Shown here: piece by piece, positions 6,374-13,387 of the stretch
Position numbering within the stretch: position 1 is the first letter of the stretch
How the letters are laid out: the number at the start of each line of letters is the position of its first letter
Source of the DNA: Christensenella sp. UBA4379
Lineage (GTDB): Bacteria; Bacillota; Clostridia; Christensenellales; Aristaeellaceae
DNA: 18,320 nucleotides
Assembly (NCBI GenBank): GCA_002391225.1
Contig: DGRV01000101.1
Location: 75,876-94,195, forward strand
Direction: 5' to 3'
Notes under the pieces: generated by a model
The model's database searches: none
Seen by the model: only the letters and a program-made list of their open reading frames with translations
Told to the model about the DNA's origin: nothing
Program-made: the position numbers and the translations under genes

Positions 6374-6405
6374 AAACAATCCCGCAGGGCGCTCGTCCTG
6401 CGGGA
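6372..6405 (-). terminator. Intrinsic terminator of the DUF218 gene, possibly bidirectional
   Basis: CCCGCAGG (6381-6388) and CCTGCGGG (6397-6404) form a perfect 8-bp stem with an 8-base loop. On the minus strand it is followed by ATTGTTTTTA, giving a good U-tract for the gene ending at 6434. On the plus strand only AAATTT follows, so termination of the anti-sigma gene here would be weak. Confidence 0.7.
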
Positions 6406-6433
6406 AATTTACTATCTTCTCGGATATAGCCTC

Positions 6434-7225
6434 TCACTTGGTCAGATCGTTTAAATCCAGGACAACCTCCGACATCATGTTCGCCCCATACGCAAAGAAG
6501 CCGGAGGGGGCCGGGAGCCTCATGACCTGGGGGAAGCCCTCCTGCCGCGCGATCCGGACCGCGCGGTCCATATGATAATCGCTGCTGATCATCACGACAG
6601 GTTCGTCTTTTGCAATCAACGTGGCAATATTCCGGAAATTTTCCTTCGTCGTCTCCGCCTGGTCTTCGAGGATCAGGCTGGTTTCCAAAACGCCCTTCTC
6701 CGTCAGAATATCGCGCATCACCGCCGCTTCCGTCCGGCCGGACGCATCCGCGTTGCCGCCGGTCAAAATCAGCTGCGCCTGGGGATTTTTGTCCAGATAG
6801 GCCCGGGCTGTCTCCAGCCTGGCAAATAAGTCGGGGGCCGGTTTCCCGTTTTCCAGCGCCAGCCCGAGCACGATGGCATGATCCGCCGGTCCGGCGGTAT
6901 GGATCATCCCGCCGACGATCACTTTTCCGCAGAAAAACAGGATCACCGCGCTCAGCAGGGCCAGGACGCCGCGCAGCGTCCACCCGATTCCCTGAAGGAC
7001 GGCGGGCTTCCACCGGGTGAAAAGATTGAAGCGGACATCCAGCGCGCCAATGAAAAGAACGGCGCAGAGAATCAGCTCGTAGAAAAATACCTCCTGATAG
7101 TCCTTCTTCTGGACGACGGCGCGGATTTTAGCCGACATGACCACAATCACATCAATCATCAGCAGCACGGCCAGGAAGATCAGGACATCGCCAAGGATCC
7201 TTCTAATGGAATAGCCGGTTTTCAT
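6434..7225 (-). CDS. YdcF/ElyC-like DUF218 membrane protein
   Basis: This 263-residue protein has three hydrophobic N-terminal segments (about 9-32, 46-64 and 80-105) and then a DUF218 domain. The domain signatures are AIVLGLAL (about 117-124), LILTGGNADASGRTEAAVM (152-170), EDQAETTKENFRN (187-199) and ISSDYHMDRAVRIARQEGF (213-231). Family members such as ElyC and SanA affect envelope integrity and peptidoglycan precursor handling in E. coli; the reaction is not established. The ATG at 7225 follows AAAGGAGG five bases upstream; an in-frame TTG further upstream has no such site. It is monocistronic, with a hairpin terminator just downstream. A TATATT about 30 bp upstream might be its -10, but I see no convincing -35. 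Confidence 0.85.
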   Translation of the reverse strand: MKTGYSIRRILGDVLIFLAVLLMIDVIVVMSAKIRAVVQKKDYQEVFFYELILCAVLFIGALDVRFNLFTRWKPAVLQGIGWTLRGVLALLSAVILFFCGKVIVGGMIHTAGPADHAIVLGLALENGKPAPDLFARLETARAYLDKNPQAQLILTGGNADASGRTEAAVMRDILTEKGVLETSLILEDQAETTKENFRNIATLIAKDEPVVMISSDYHMDRAVRIARQEGFPQVMRLPAPSGFFAYGANMMSEVVLDLNDLTK

Positions 7226-7320
7226 GTTCTCCTCCTTTGACAAACCTTTCCGCCTCAATATACCATGAAACGTGGTTCTTGGGAAGACAGGAAATCATCT
7301 GTTTTTTCCCTGTTTTTCGT

Positions 7321-7349
7321 TTGACATGAGCCTCCGGTTTGATTATAAT
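7321..7349 (+). promoter_or_regulatory. Perfect sigma-A promoter of the T-box/symporter unit
   Basis: TTGACA (7321-7326), a 17-base spacer and TATAAT (7344-7349) match the sigma-70/sigma-A consensus at all twelve positions. Transcription should start near 7356. Such a strong promoter fits a gene whose output is limited downstream by a T-box attenuator. Confidence 0.9.
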
Positions 7350-7355
7350 GATCCC

Positions 7356-7638
7356 CGTAAACGCGATGACTGGAACCAGTAACCCCGGGCGCAAAGGTGC
7401 TCAAAGAGAGCTGCCGTTTGGTGAAAGGCAGCGGCCTGCACGGGGCGAATTACCTCCACGAGCGGCGCTCTGAAAGGGGAGCCTTCCCCAAAGTAGGTGG
7501 CGACGGCTGCGCGCCCGTTACGGCGGCGGGGTATGACTGTACCCACAAAGGGCCGCTCCGCGAGGGGCCGGCTGAACAGAGGTGGTACCGCGGATTTTTT
7601 TCCGCCCTCTCGGCATTCAAACTCCGGGAGGGCGTTTT
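7356..7638 (+). promoter_or_regulatory. T-box riboswitch leader, transcriptional attenuation type
   Basis: Stem I can be traced. TGGA/TCCA (7371-7374 with 7455-7458) and CCCC/GGGG (7383-7386 with 7442-7445) bracket an internal loop with AGTAA (7378-7382) opposite CGAATTACC (7446-7454), the specifier loop layout. Above it are GTGC/GCAC (7397-7400 with 7438-7441) and GCTGCC/GGCAGC (7410-7415 with 7427-7432), with the AGAGAG and GGTG apical motifs. The T-box AGAGGTGGTACCGCGG is at 7579-7594; its AGAGG and GCGG can pair with CCTCT and CCGC at 7602-7610, forming the antiterminator. The bulge UGGU fits a tRNA with discriminator A73. The specifier is unclear: AUU (Ile) has the usual purine after it, UUA (Leu) fits the GAA-NNN spacing. 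Uncharged tRNA should allow read-through into the symporter gene. Confidence 0.93.
7603..7638 (+). terminator. T-box regulated terminator hairpin
   Basis: CGCCCTCTCGG (7603-7613) pairs with CCGGGAGGGCG (7624-7634) over 11 bp with one U-G wobble, followed by TTTT. Its 5' arm overlaps the bases needed for the antiterminator (7602-7610), so the two structures exclude each other, as in standard T-box attenuators. Confidence 0.9.
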
Positions 7639-7677
7639 GCTGCGTCCTTTCGGAAAATCGAAAGGAGCACGATTGGT

Positions 7678-9252
7678 ATGTTCATCAAAGTTCTGATGCT
7701 GGTGCTGTTCTTCGGCCTGATGGTGGGCGTGGGCGTGTACTGCCGCAGCCACGCCACCGACGTCAACGGCTTCGTCCTGGGCGGGCGCTCCGTCGGCCCC
7801 TGGCTGACCGCCTTCGCCTACGGAACGAGCTACTTTTCCGCCGTCATCTTTGTGGGCTACGCCGGCCAGTTCGGCTGGAAATACGGCCTGGCCTCCACCT
7901 GGATCGGCCTGGGCAACGCGTTTATCGGCTCCCTCCTGGCCTGGGCCGTGCTGGGCCGCCGCACCCGCATCATGACCCAGCAGCTGAACAGCCGCACCAT
8001 GCCGGAATTTTTCGGCCGCCGCTTTAACTCCAAGGGGGTCAAAATCGGCGCTTCGGCGATCATCTTCATCTTCCTGATTCCCTACACGGCGTCCCTGTAC
8101 AACGGCCTGTCCCGCCTGTTCGCGATGGCGTTCAACATTGATTACACCGTCTGCATCGTGATCATGGCCATCCTGACCGGCATCTACGTGATCGCCGGCG
8201 GCTACATGGCCACCGCCATCAACGACTTTATCCAGGGCATCATCATGCTGGTGGGCATGGTCGCCGTCATCCTGGCGGTGCTCAGCCAGAACGGGGGCTT
8301 CCTCTCCTCGGTGGAGAAGCTGGCCCAGGTGGAGGACGAAGCGGTTTCCTCCATGCCCGGCGCCTTCGCCTCGTTCTTTGGGCCGGACCCGCTGAACCTG
8401 CTGTGCGTGGTCATCCTGACCTCTCTGGGCACCTGGGGCCTGCCCCAGATGATCGGCAAGTTCTACGCCATCAAGAGTGAGGGCGCCATCCACAAGGGCA
8501 CCGTCATCTCCACCGTCTTCGCCATGGTCGTGGCCGGCGGATGCTATTTCCTGGGCGGTTTCGGCCGCCTCTTCTCCGCGGAAATCGGGGTCACCGAAGC
8601 CGGCACTCCCGCAGGCGGCTATGACGCGGTGGTTCCCGCCATGCTGTCCGGGCTGACGCCTTTCCTGCTGGCGGTGGTGATCATCCTGGTGCTCAGCGCC
8701 TCCATGTCCACCCTTTCCTCCCTGGTGCTGACCTCCTCCTCCACCATGACCCTGGACCTGCTGAAGGGCCATGTCATCAAGGAGATGGACGAGAAAAAGC
8801 AGCTCCTCGTCATGCGGCTGCTGATCCTGGTCTTCATCGTGATTTCCGCTGCCCTGGCGATTTTCCAGGCCAGGTCTTCCGTTGCCTTCATCGCCCAGGC
8901 CATGGGCATCAGCTGGGGCGCCATGGCCGGCGCCTTCCTGGCTCCCTTCCTCTACGGCCTGTACTGGAAGCGCACCACCAGGAACGCCTGCTGGGCCTCC
9001 ATGATCTTCTCCGTGATCTTCATGACCCTGGATATGCTGAGCAACCTGAAGATCCTGAACCTGAACCTGGGGCTCCTCCAGTCCCCCATCAACGCCGGCG
9101 CCTTCTGCATGATCGTCGGGCTGATCCTGGTGCCCCTGGTCAGCATCCTCACCAAGGCCCCCGACAAAGCGATGGTGGACGATATCTTCAGCAGCTACGA
9201 ACGCAAGGTCACCGTAAAGGCGAAGACCTCCATCGAAGCGGAGGAAAACTGA
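7678..9252 (+). CDS. Sodium:solute symporter (SSS family, PutP-like)
   Basis: This 524-residue integral membrane protein has the length and about 13 hydrophobic segments of the SSS family, which couples Na+ entry to uptake of amino acids, sugars or other small solutes. Visible family features are GGYMATAINDFIQGIIML after the fifth or sixth segment (the PutP GG..A...D..QG signature) and LSASMSTLSSLVLTSSS, which matches the MST..S..L..SS stretch of PutP holding the Na2-site serine and threonine. The ATG at 7678 follows AAAGGAG; the frame is open upstream through the T-box, but that is leader, not coding. Expression is governed by the consensus promoter and T-box, so the substrate is probably an amino acid or a derivative, perhaps branched-chain if the specifier is AUU or UUA. 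The true substrate cannot be read from the sequence. A strong terminator follows directly, so it is a single-gene unit. Confidence 0.9.
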   Translation: MFIKVLMLVLFFGLMVGVGVYCRSHATDVNGFVLGGRSVGPWLTAFAYGTSYFSAVIFVGYAGQFGWKYGLASTWIGLGNAFIGSLLAWAVLGRRTRIMTQQLNSRTMPEFFGRRFNSKGVKIGASAIIFIFLIPYTASLYNGLSRLFAMAFNIDYTVCIVIMAILTGIYVIAGGYMATAINDFIQGIIMLVGMVAVILAVLSQNGGFLSSVEKLAQVEDEAVSSMPGAFASFFGPDPLNLLCVVILTSLGTWGLPQMIGKFYAIKSEGAIHKGTVISTVFAMVVAGGCYFLGGFGRLFSAEIGVTEAGTPAGGYDAVVPAMLSGLTPFLLAVVIILVLSASMSTLSSLVLTSSSTMTLDLLKGHVIKEMDEKKQLLVMRLLILVFIVISAALAIFQARSSVAFIAQAMGISWGAMAGAFLAPFLYGLYWKRTTRNACWASMIFSVIFMTLDMLSNLKILNLNLGLLQSPINAGAFCMIVGLILVPLVSILTKAPDKAMVDDIFSSYERKVTVKAKTSIEAEEN

Positions 9253-9266
9253 TCCTCCCTTCAGGA

Positions 9267-9303
9267 AAGGCCCCCGGAGTTTTCTCCGGAGGCCTTCTTT
9301 TTA
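9267..9303 (+). terminator. Intrinsic terminator after the symporter gene
   Basis: AAGGCCCCCGGAG (9267-9279) and CTCCGGAGGCCTT (9284-9296) form a 13-bp stem with one mismatch and a TTTT loop, followed by CTTTTTTTA. It begins 14 bases after the stop codon. It also lies just beyond the end of the convergent metH, but its minus-strand tail is poor. Confidence 0.9.
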
Positions 9304-9314
9304 TTTCCGCAGGT

Positions 9315-11666
9315 TCAGGATCCGAACACCGTGCCGGTGATCTTCACCGCGTCCCGCACGTCCTTCCCGTAATAGTCCGCGCCGATGGACCGGGCGTACT
9401 CCTCCGTCACCACGGCTCCGCCCACCATCACCTTTGGCGGATCCGGCAGCTCCTTCAGCCGCTTCACGGTTTCCGCCATGGCCGGCAGGGTGGTGGTCAT
9501 CAGCGCGCTGAGCCCCACCAGCCGGACCCCCGTTTTCCGGGCTTCCTCCACCACGGTTTCCGGGGAAACGTCCTTTCCCAGGTCCTTCACCCGGTATCCG
9601 TAGTTCTCCAGCACCGTAATCACGATGTTCTTGCCGATGTCGTGGATATCCCCCTGCACGGTGGCCATGATCAAGCGTCCCCGGTCCGTTCCCTTTTCCC
9701 CTTTTTTCAGCAGGGATCCCCGGATCTCCTCAAAGGCCGCCTGCGCTGCCTGGGCCGCGGAAAGCAGCTGGGGCAGGAACACCTTCCCCTGCTCATACTT
9801 TTCCCCGGTTTCCTCCAGCGCGGGAATCAGCTCCTGCTCCACCAGCTCCATTTCCTTCCGGGTGGCCAGTGCCTCCGCGGTCAGGCGTCCCGCTTCCTTC
9901 CGGAGTCCCCGGCGGATGGCCTCTCCCAGGGTCATCTCCGCCGGCGCTGTCTTTTTCTCCGCGGCTCCGTTTTCATTCGTTTCCCCCGCGAACCGCTCCA
10001 CATATGCCCGGCACTCCGCGTCCTCCCCGCTCAGGGCCCTCCGGGCGGCGATCATGTCCATGATTTCCTTCTGGTTCGGATTCACAATGGGCATGGTAAG
10101 CCCGGCCTCCAGGGCGCTGCACAGGAACGCCTGGGTCACCAGCAGCCGGTTCGGCAGGCCGAAGGAGATATTGCTGACCCCCAGCACCGTTTTCAGCCCC
10201 AGCTTTTCCGTCACCAGGCGCACCGCCTTCAGCGTCTCCGCGGCCTGCTCCTGCTGGGCGGATACCGTCAGCGTCAGGCAGTCGATCCACACGTCCTCCC
10301 GGGGAATGCCCGCTTCCAGCGCCCGGTTCAGGATTTTTTCCGCAATGGCAAACCGCTTTTCCGCGGTGTCCGGAATCCCGTTCTCATCCAGCGTCAGGCC
10401 CACCACCGCCGCGCCGTATTTTTTCACCAGCGGCAGCACGGTCCGGAGGCTCTCCTCCTTGCCGTTCACAGAGTTCACCGCCGCCTTGCCGCTGTAAACC
10501 CGCAGCGCCGCCTCCAGCGCCGCCGGGTCCGTGGTGTCCAGCTGCAGGGGAAGGTCCACCGCCGCCTGGATCGCCCGTACCGCCCGGGGCAGCATCGTCA
10601 CCTCGTCCACCCCGGGATACCCGACGTTCACGTCCAGGATGTCCGCTCCCGCGTCCGCCTGCCGGATCGCCATTTCCACCAGGTAGTCCAGGTCTTCCTC
10701 CAGCAGCGCCTGCTGCATCCGTTTCTTTCCGGTGGGGTTGATCCGCTCCCCGATCACCCGGATTCCGTCCGTCCGAACGCACACCGGCCCCGTGCAGACC
10801 GCGCCGCCGATCTCCGGCCGCCCTGCCGCGGGATATTCCCTGCCTGCCAGCGCCCGGATGAAGGAAGGATCCGTTCCGCAGCATCCCCCCAGGATTTCCG
10901 CGCCGGCGGCCGCCAGCGCCTCCATGGCCCGGGCGAAGGCTTCCGCGTCCACGCCGTATTTCCCCGTAACCGGGTCCGGAAGCCCGGCGTTGGGCTTCGC
11001 GATCACCGGAAGGCGCGTGTTCCTCCGGATTTCCTGCACGATGGGAACCATTTCCGCCGGCCCCAGGGAACAGTTGACCCCTACCGCGTCCGCCCCGAGT
11101 CCCTCCAGGGTGCGCGCCATGGAGGCCGGGGTGCATCCCGTGAAGGTGCGCCCTGTTTCATCAAAGCTCATGGTCACCATCACCGGTAGGTCCGTTTCCT
11201 CTTTGGCGGCCAGCAGCGCTGCCCGGGTTTCCGTCAGGTCGCTCATGGTTTCAATGACGACCAGGTCAGCTCCCGCGTCTTTCCCGGCCCGCATAACCTC
11301 CCGGTACAGCTCCACCGCGTCCTCAAAGGGCAGGGAGCCCAGCGGCTCCACCATCACCCCCAGCGGGCCCGCGTCCAGGGCTGCCAGGGCGCCGGTTTCC
11401 GCGGCGCACTCCCGGGCAATCCGGATCCCGGCGGAAACCACTTCCCTTACGGTGTATCCCGTATGCTTCAGCTTCAGGCCGTTGGCCCCGAAGGTGTTTG
11501 CGTAAACCGCCCGGCTTCCCGAGCGCAGGTAGGCCCGGTGCACGGCGGCCACCTTCTCCGGGTCTGTGATATTCAGCGTTTCCGGAATGGTGCCCGGTTT
11601 CATGCCGCCTGCCTGCAGCATGGTTCCCATGGCGCCGTCCAGCAGGGTCGGCAGTTTAAATCCCAC
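9315..11666 (-). CDS. metH: Cobalamin-dependent methionine synthase lacking the reactivation domain
   Basis: This 783-residue enzyme transfers the methyl group of 5-methyl-THF to homocysteine through cobalamin. The homocysteine-binding barrel (about 1-280) starts LLDGAMGTMLQ and has the zinc ligands in VNCSLG (C199) and GGCCGT (C262, C263). The pterin-binding barrel (about 300-560) opens RVIGERINPTGKKRM and includes DVNVGYPG. The helical cobalamin cap spans about 590-655, and the Rossmann B12 domain (about 660-783) contains GDIHDIGKN, with H675 as the expected cobalt ligand. The AdoMet-binding domain of E. coli MetH (about 1,230 residues) is absent and is encoded by the adjacent upstream gene. 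The GTG at 11666 follows GGAGG by about eight bases and overlaps the preceding gene by 11 bp. It is the last gene of a metF-activation-metH operon. Confidence 0.95.
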   Translation of the reverse strand: MGFKLPTLLDGAMGTMLQAGGMKPGTIPETLNITDPEKVAAVHRAYLRSGSRAVYANTFGANGLKLKHTGYTVREVVSAGIRIARECAAETGALAALDAGPLGVMVEPLGSLPFEDAVELYREVMRAGKDAGADLVVIETMSDLTETRAALLAAKEETDLPVMVTMSFDETGRTFTGCTPASMARTLEGLGADAVGVNCSLGPAEMVPIVQEIRRNTRLPVIAKPNAGLPDPVTGKYGVDAEAFARAMEALAAAGAEILGGCCGTDPSFIRALAGREYPAAGRPEIGGAVCTGPVCVRTDGIRVIGERINPTGKKRMQQALLEEDLDYLVEMAIRQADAGADILDVNVGYPGVDEVTMLPRAVRAIQAAVDLPLQLDTTDPAALEAALRVYSGKAAVNSVNGKEESLRTVLPLVKKYGAAVVGLTLDENGIPDTAEKRFAIAEKILNRALEAGIPREDVWIDCLTLTVSAQQEQAAETLKAVRLVTEKLGLKTVLGVSNISFGLPNRLLVTQAFLCSALEAGLTMPIVNPNQKEIMDMIAARRALSGEDAECRAYVERFAGETNENGAAEKKTAPAEMTLGEAIRRGLRKEAGRLTAEALATRKEMELVEQELIPALEETGEKYEQGKVFLPQLLSAAQAAQAAFEEIRGSLLKKGEKGTDRGRLIMATVQGDIHDIGKNIVITVLENYGYRVKDLGKDVSPETVVEEARKTGVRLVGLSALMTTTLPAMAETVKRLKELPDPPKVMVGGAVVTEEYARSIGADYYGKDVRDAVKITGTVFGS

Positions 11667-12312
11667 AGAATTTTCCTCCTCTCCGATACGCGCAGTCTTC
11701 CCGCAGCCCGCAAAAGCCGCAGCCCCGGATCTTCGCTCCCTGGGGCCGGTCCGAAAGGCCGATCACCGCCGTCACGGATTTGCAGGGCAGCAGCAGGAAG
11801 CTTTCGTTGGCGGTGACGCCGAGTCTCCTCTCCGCGTCCAGCGCCCGCAGGAAATCCGCCTGCAGGCTCAGGGGAAGGTCCCCGTATCCCGGGCTGAACC
11901 GGTCCGTCCGGTATAAGTCCGGAAACCGGCGGCTGATCTCCTCCTCCGCCGCGTCGCACACCGCTTCCGTCCAGGCGCTGCCGCAGGCGTCCATCACGGC
12001 CGCCCGCGCCATGTCCCGGGCCTCCCATTCCTGCTCCAGCCGGTCAAACCCCGCGCCCAGGGTGCACACCGCCAGCACCGCTGTTTCGCATTGCTCCAGC
12101 ATGTTTTCCGCCAGCCGCCCCGGAAGCCGGATGCCGGCCTCCGGCAGCAGGATCTCCCCGTCCCCGCGCTCCGTGCGGAAAGCCCTCCACAGGAACCTGG
12201 GCCGCAGCCTGCTCTCCAGCAGCGCCGCGGCTTCCTCCGCCATCTGCCGGGTTTCTCCCCCTGCCCCGGCCGCGCCGAGATACCGCAGGGCCTCCTCCAC
12301 CGGAACCCTCAT
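11656..12312 (-). CDS. Stand-alone MetH reactivation (AdoMet-binding) domain protein
   Basis: This 218-residue protein corresponds to the C-terminal activation domain of long MetH, which uses AdoMet and reduced flavodoxin to remethylate oxidised cobalamin. RFSPGYGDLPLSLQ (138-151) is the AdoMet-binding signature, and LLPCKSVTAVIGLSD (174-188) matches the MetH activation fold. The C-terminus has four cysteines (C198, C201, C207, C216) in a C-x2-C-x5-C-x8-C pattern that is not part of E. coli MetH and might bind a metal or an iron-sulfur cluster; that is inference. It sits between metF and metH, 12 bp after metF and overlapping metH by 11 bp, so the three are almost certainly one transcript with coupled translation of the last two. 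A GGCGGTGAG sequence supports the ATG. Confidence 0.9.
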   Translation of the reverse strand: MRVPVEEALRYLGAAGAGGETRQMAEEAAALLESRLRPRFLWRAFRTERGDGEILLPEAGIRLPGRLAENMLEQCETAVLAVCTLGAGFDRLEQEWEARDMARAAVMDACGSAWTEAVCDAAEEEISRRFPDLYRTDRFSPGYGDLPLSLQADFLRALDAERRLGVTANESFLLLPCKSVTAVIGLSDRPQGAKIRGCGFCGLREDCAYRRGGKFCGI

Positions 12313-12324
12313 CTGCTCACCGCC

Positions 12325-13185
12325 TTACCGCAGGATCGCGGAAAGGTTCTTCATGATTCCTTCCGCCACCTCGGGCTTGTTCATGGTGTAAACATGGATA
12401 TGCCGGATCCCGTTGGCGATCAGGTCGATAATCTGTTCCGTGGCGTAGATGATTCCGGCCTGCTTCATGGCCTCCGGGCTGTCCCCGAAGCAGTCCACGA
12501 TGGCGCGGAACCGCTGGGGAACGTCCGTTCCGGACATGGCAACGCTCCGCTGCAGCTGCCGGGGACTGGTGATGGGCATGATCCCGGCAATCACCGGAAC
12601 CAGGATTCCCGCCTCCCGGGCCCGGTACAGGAAATTGTAAAAGATATCGTTGTTGAAGAACATCTGGGTGGTCAGGAAATCCAGCCCGGCGTCCGTCTTT
12701 TCCTTCAGGTGCTGCAGGTCCTCGGCCTTGTTCCGGCTTTCGATGTGCCCTTCCGGATAGCAGGCCCCGCCGATGCAGAAATCCCCGTTCTCCCGGATAT
12801 CCCGGATCAGCTCCACCGCATAGCGGTAGTCCTCCGAAATCTTTCCATCCTTCGGCAGGTCTCCCCGGAGGGCAAGGATGTTCTCGATCCCGTTTTCCCG
12901 GTACAGCTCCAGCATTTTCATCACATGCGCCCGGTCGGAGGATACGCATGTCAGGTGCGCCAGGGTCGGAACCCCCAGCGTGTTCTGGATGTCCGCCGCG
13001 ATCCCCGTGGTGAACTCCCCGGTTCCGCCTCCGGCCCCGTAGGTCACGCTCATGAAATCCGGACGCAGCCGGGCGATCTCCCGGGCCGTTGCAGCGGTTT
13101 CGCTGTATTTTTCGGAAGTTTTCGGCGGGAACACCTCCAGGGAGAAGGTGACTCCGTCCCGCTTCAGCAGTTCTGAAATACGCAT
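12325..13185 (-). CDS. metF: 5,10-methylenetetrahydrofolate reductase
   Basis: MetF reduces 5,10-methylene-THF to 5-methyl-THF, supplying the methyl donor for the MetH encoded downstream. The 286-residue length is normal. Family motifs are FSLEVFPPK at about 14-22, DFMSVTYGAGG, AHLTCVSSDR, ILALRGDLP, CIGGACYPEGH, FLTTQMFFNND and PVIAGIMPI. No C-terminal extension is present, so it is of the bacterial FAD enzyme type. The ATG at 13185 follows AAGGGGA about seven bases upstream. It is the first gene of the methionine operon. In the upstream gap I see neither an S-box (SAM) nor a cobalamin riboswitch signature, so methionine control must act otherwise or elsewhere. Confidence 0.95.
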   Translation of the reverse strand: MRISELLKRDGVTFSLEVFPPKTSEKYSETAATAREIARLRPDFMSVTYGAGGGTGEFTTGIAADIQNTLGVPTLAHLTCVSSDRAHVMKMLELYRENGIENILALRGDLPKDGKISEDYRYAVELIRDIRENGDFCIGGACYPEGHIESRNKAEDLQHLKEKTDAGLDFLTTQMFFNNDIFYNFLYRAREAGILVPVIAGIMPITSPRQLQRSVAMSGTDVPQRFRAIVDCFGDSPEAMKQAGIIYATEQIIDLIANGIRHIHVYTMNKPEVAEGIMKNLSAILR

Positions 13186-13218
13186 AGCCGTTCCCCTTTT
13201 TTCTTTCGGTTCCCGCCA

Positions 13219-13224
13219 AGTATA
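13219..13224 (-). promoter_or_regulatory. Possible -10 box of the metF operon
   Basis: TATACT (minus strand) lies about 34 bp before the metF ATG, within TATGGTATACT. I find no good -35 at 16-18 bases, where the sequence is G-rich, so an activator or another promoter may be involved. Confidence 0.35.
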
Positions 13225-13295
13225 CCATAAATCCCTTCCCGCCGCCCGGGCCCCTGTCCCCTGTTTGGCATTTGTCTTGTTTTTCTTTTTCTTTC

Positions 13296-13324
13296 TTGAC
13301 AGCCGCCTGCCTTTCCGCTACATT
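13296..13324 (+). promoter_or_regulatory. Predicted sigma-A promoter of the fucosidase gene
   Basis: TTGACA (13296-13301), a 17-base spacer and TACATT (13319-13324) lie about 64 bp before the ATG. The -35 is perfect and the -10 matches four of six positions. It diverges from the metF operon within a 202-bp gap. No operator-like repeat was noticed. Confidence 0.75.
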
Positions 13325-13387
13325 GAACGCAGAGGAAAAAACACGCCGAAGGGCTGTATTTATTCGAATCTGCGGGAGGTACTGTCC

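Noticed and set aside
7582..7677. Upstream extension of the symporter reading frame
   Set aside because: This stretch is the T-box antiterminator and terminator; the AAAGGAG-supported ATG at 7678 gives the natural SSS N-terminus.
7450..8772. Long minus-strand open frame across the T-box and symporter
   Set aside because: The translation is a G/H/Q/D-rich repeat-like string typical of an antisense frame of a GC-rich membrane protein gene; it also covers the T-box.
9642..11189. Long plus-strand open frame inside metH
   Set aside because: It is antisense to a well-supported MetH, with Arg/His/Pro/Gln-rich content, no ribosome binding site and no recognisable domain.
13052..13387. Upstream extension of the fucosidase reading frame into metF
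   Set aside because: It runs through the metF start and the fucosidase promoter; GGGAGGT before the ATG at 13388 marks the real start.
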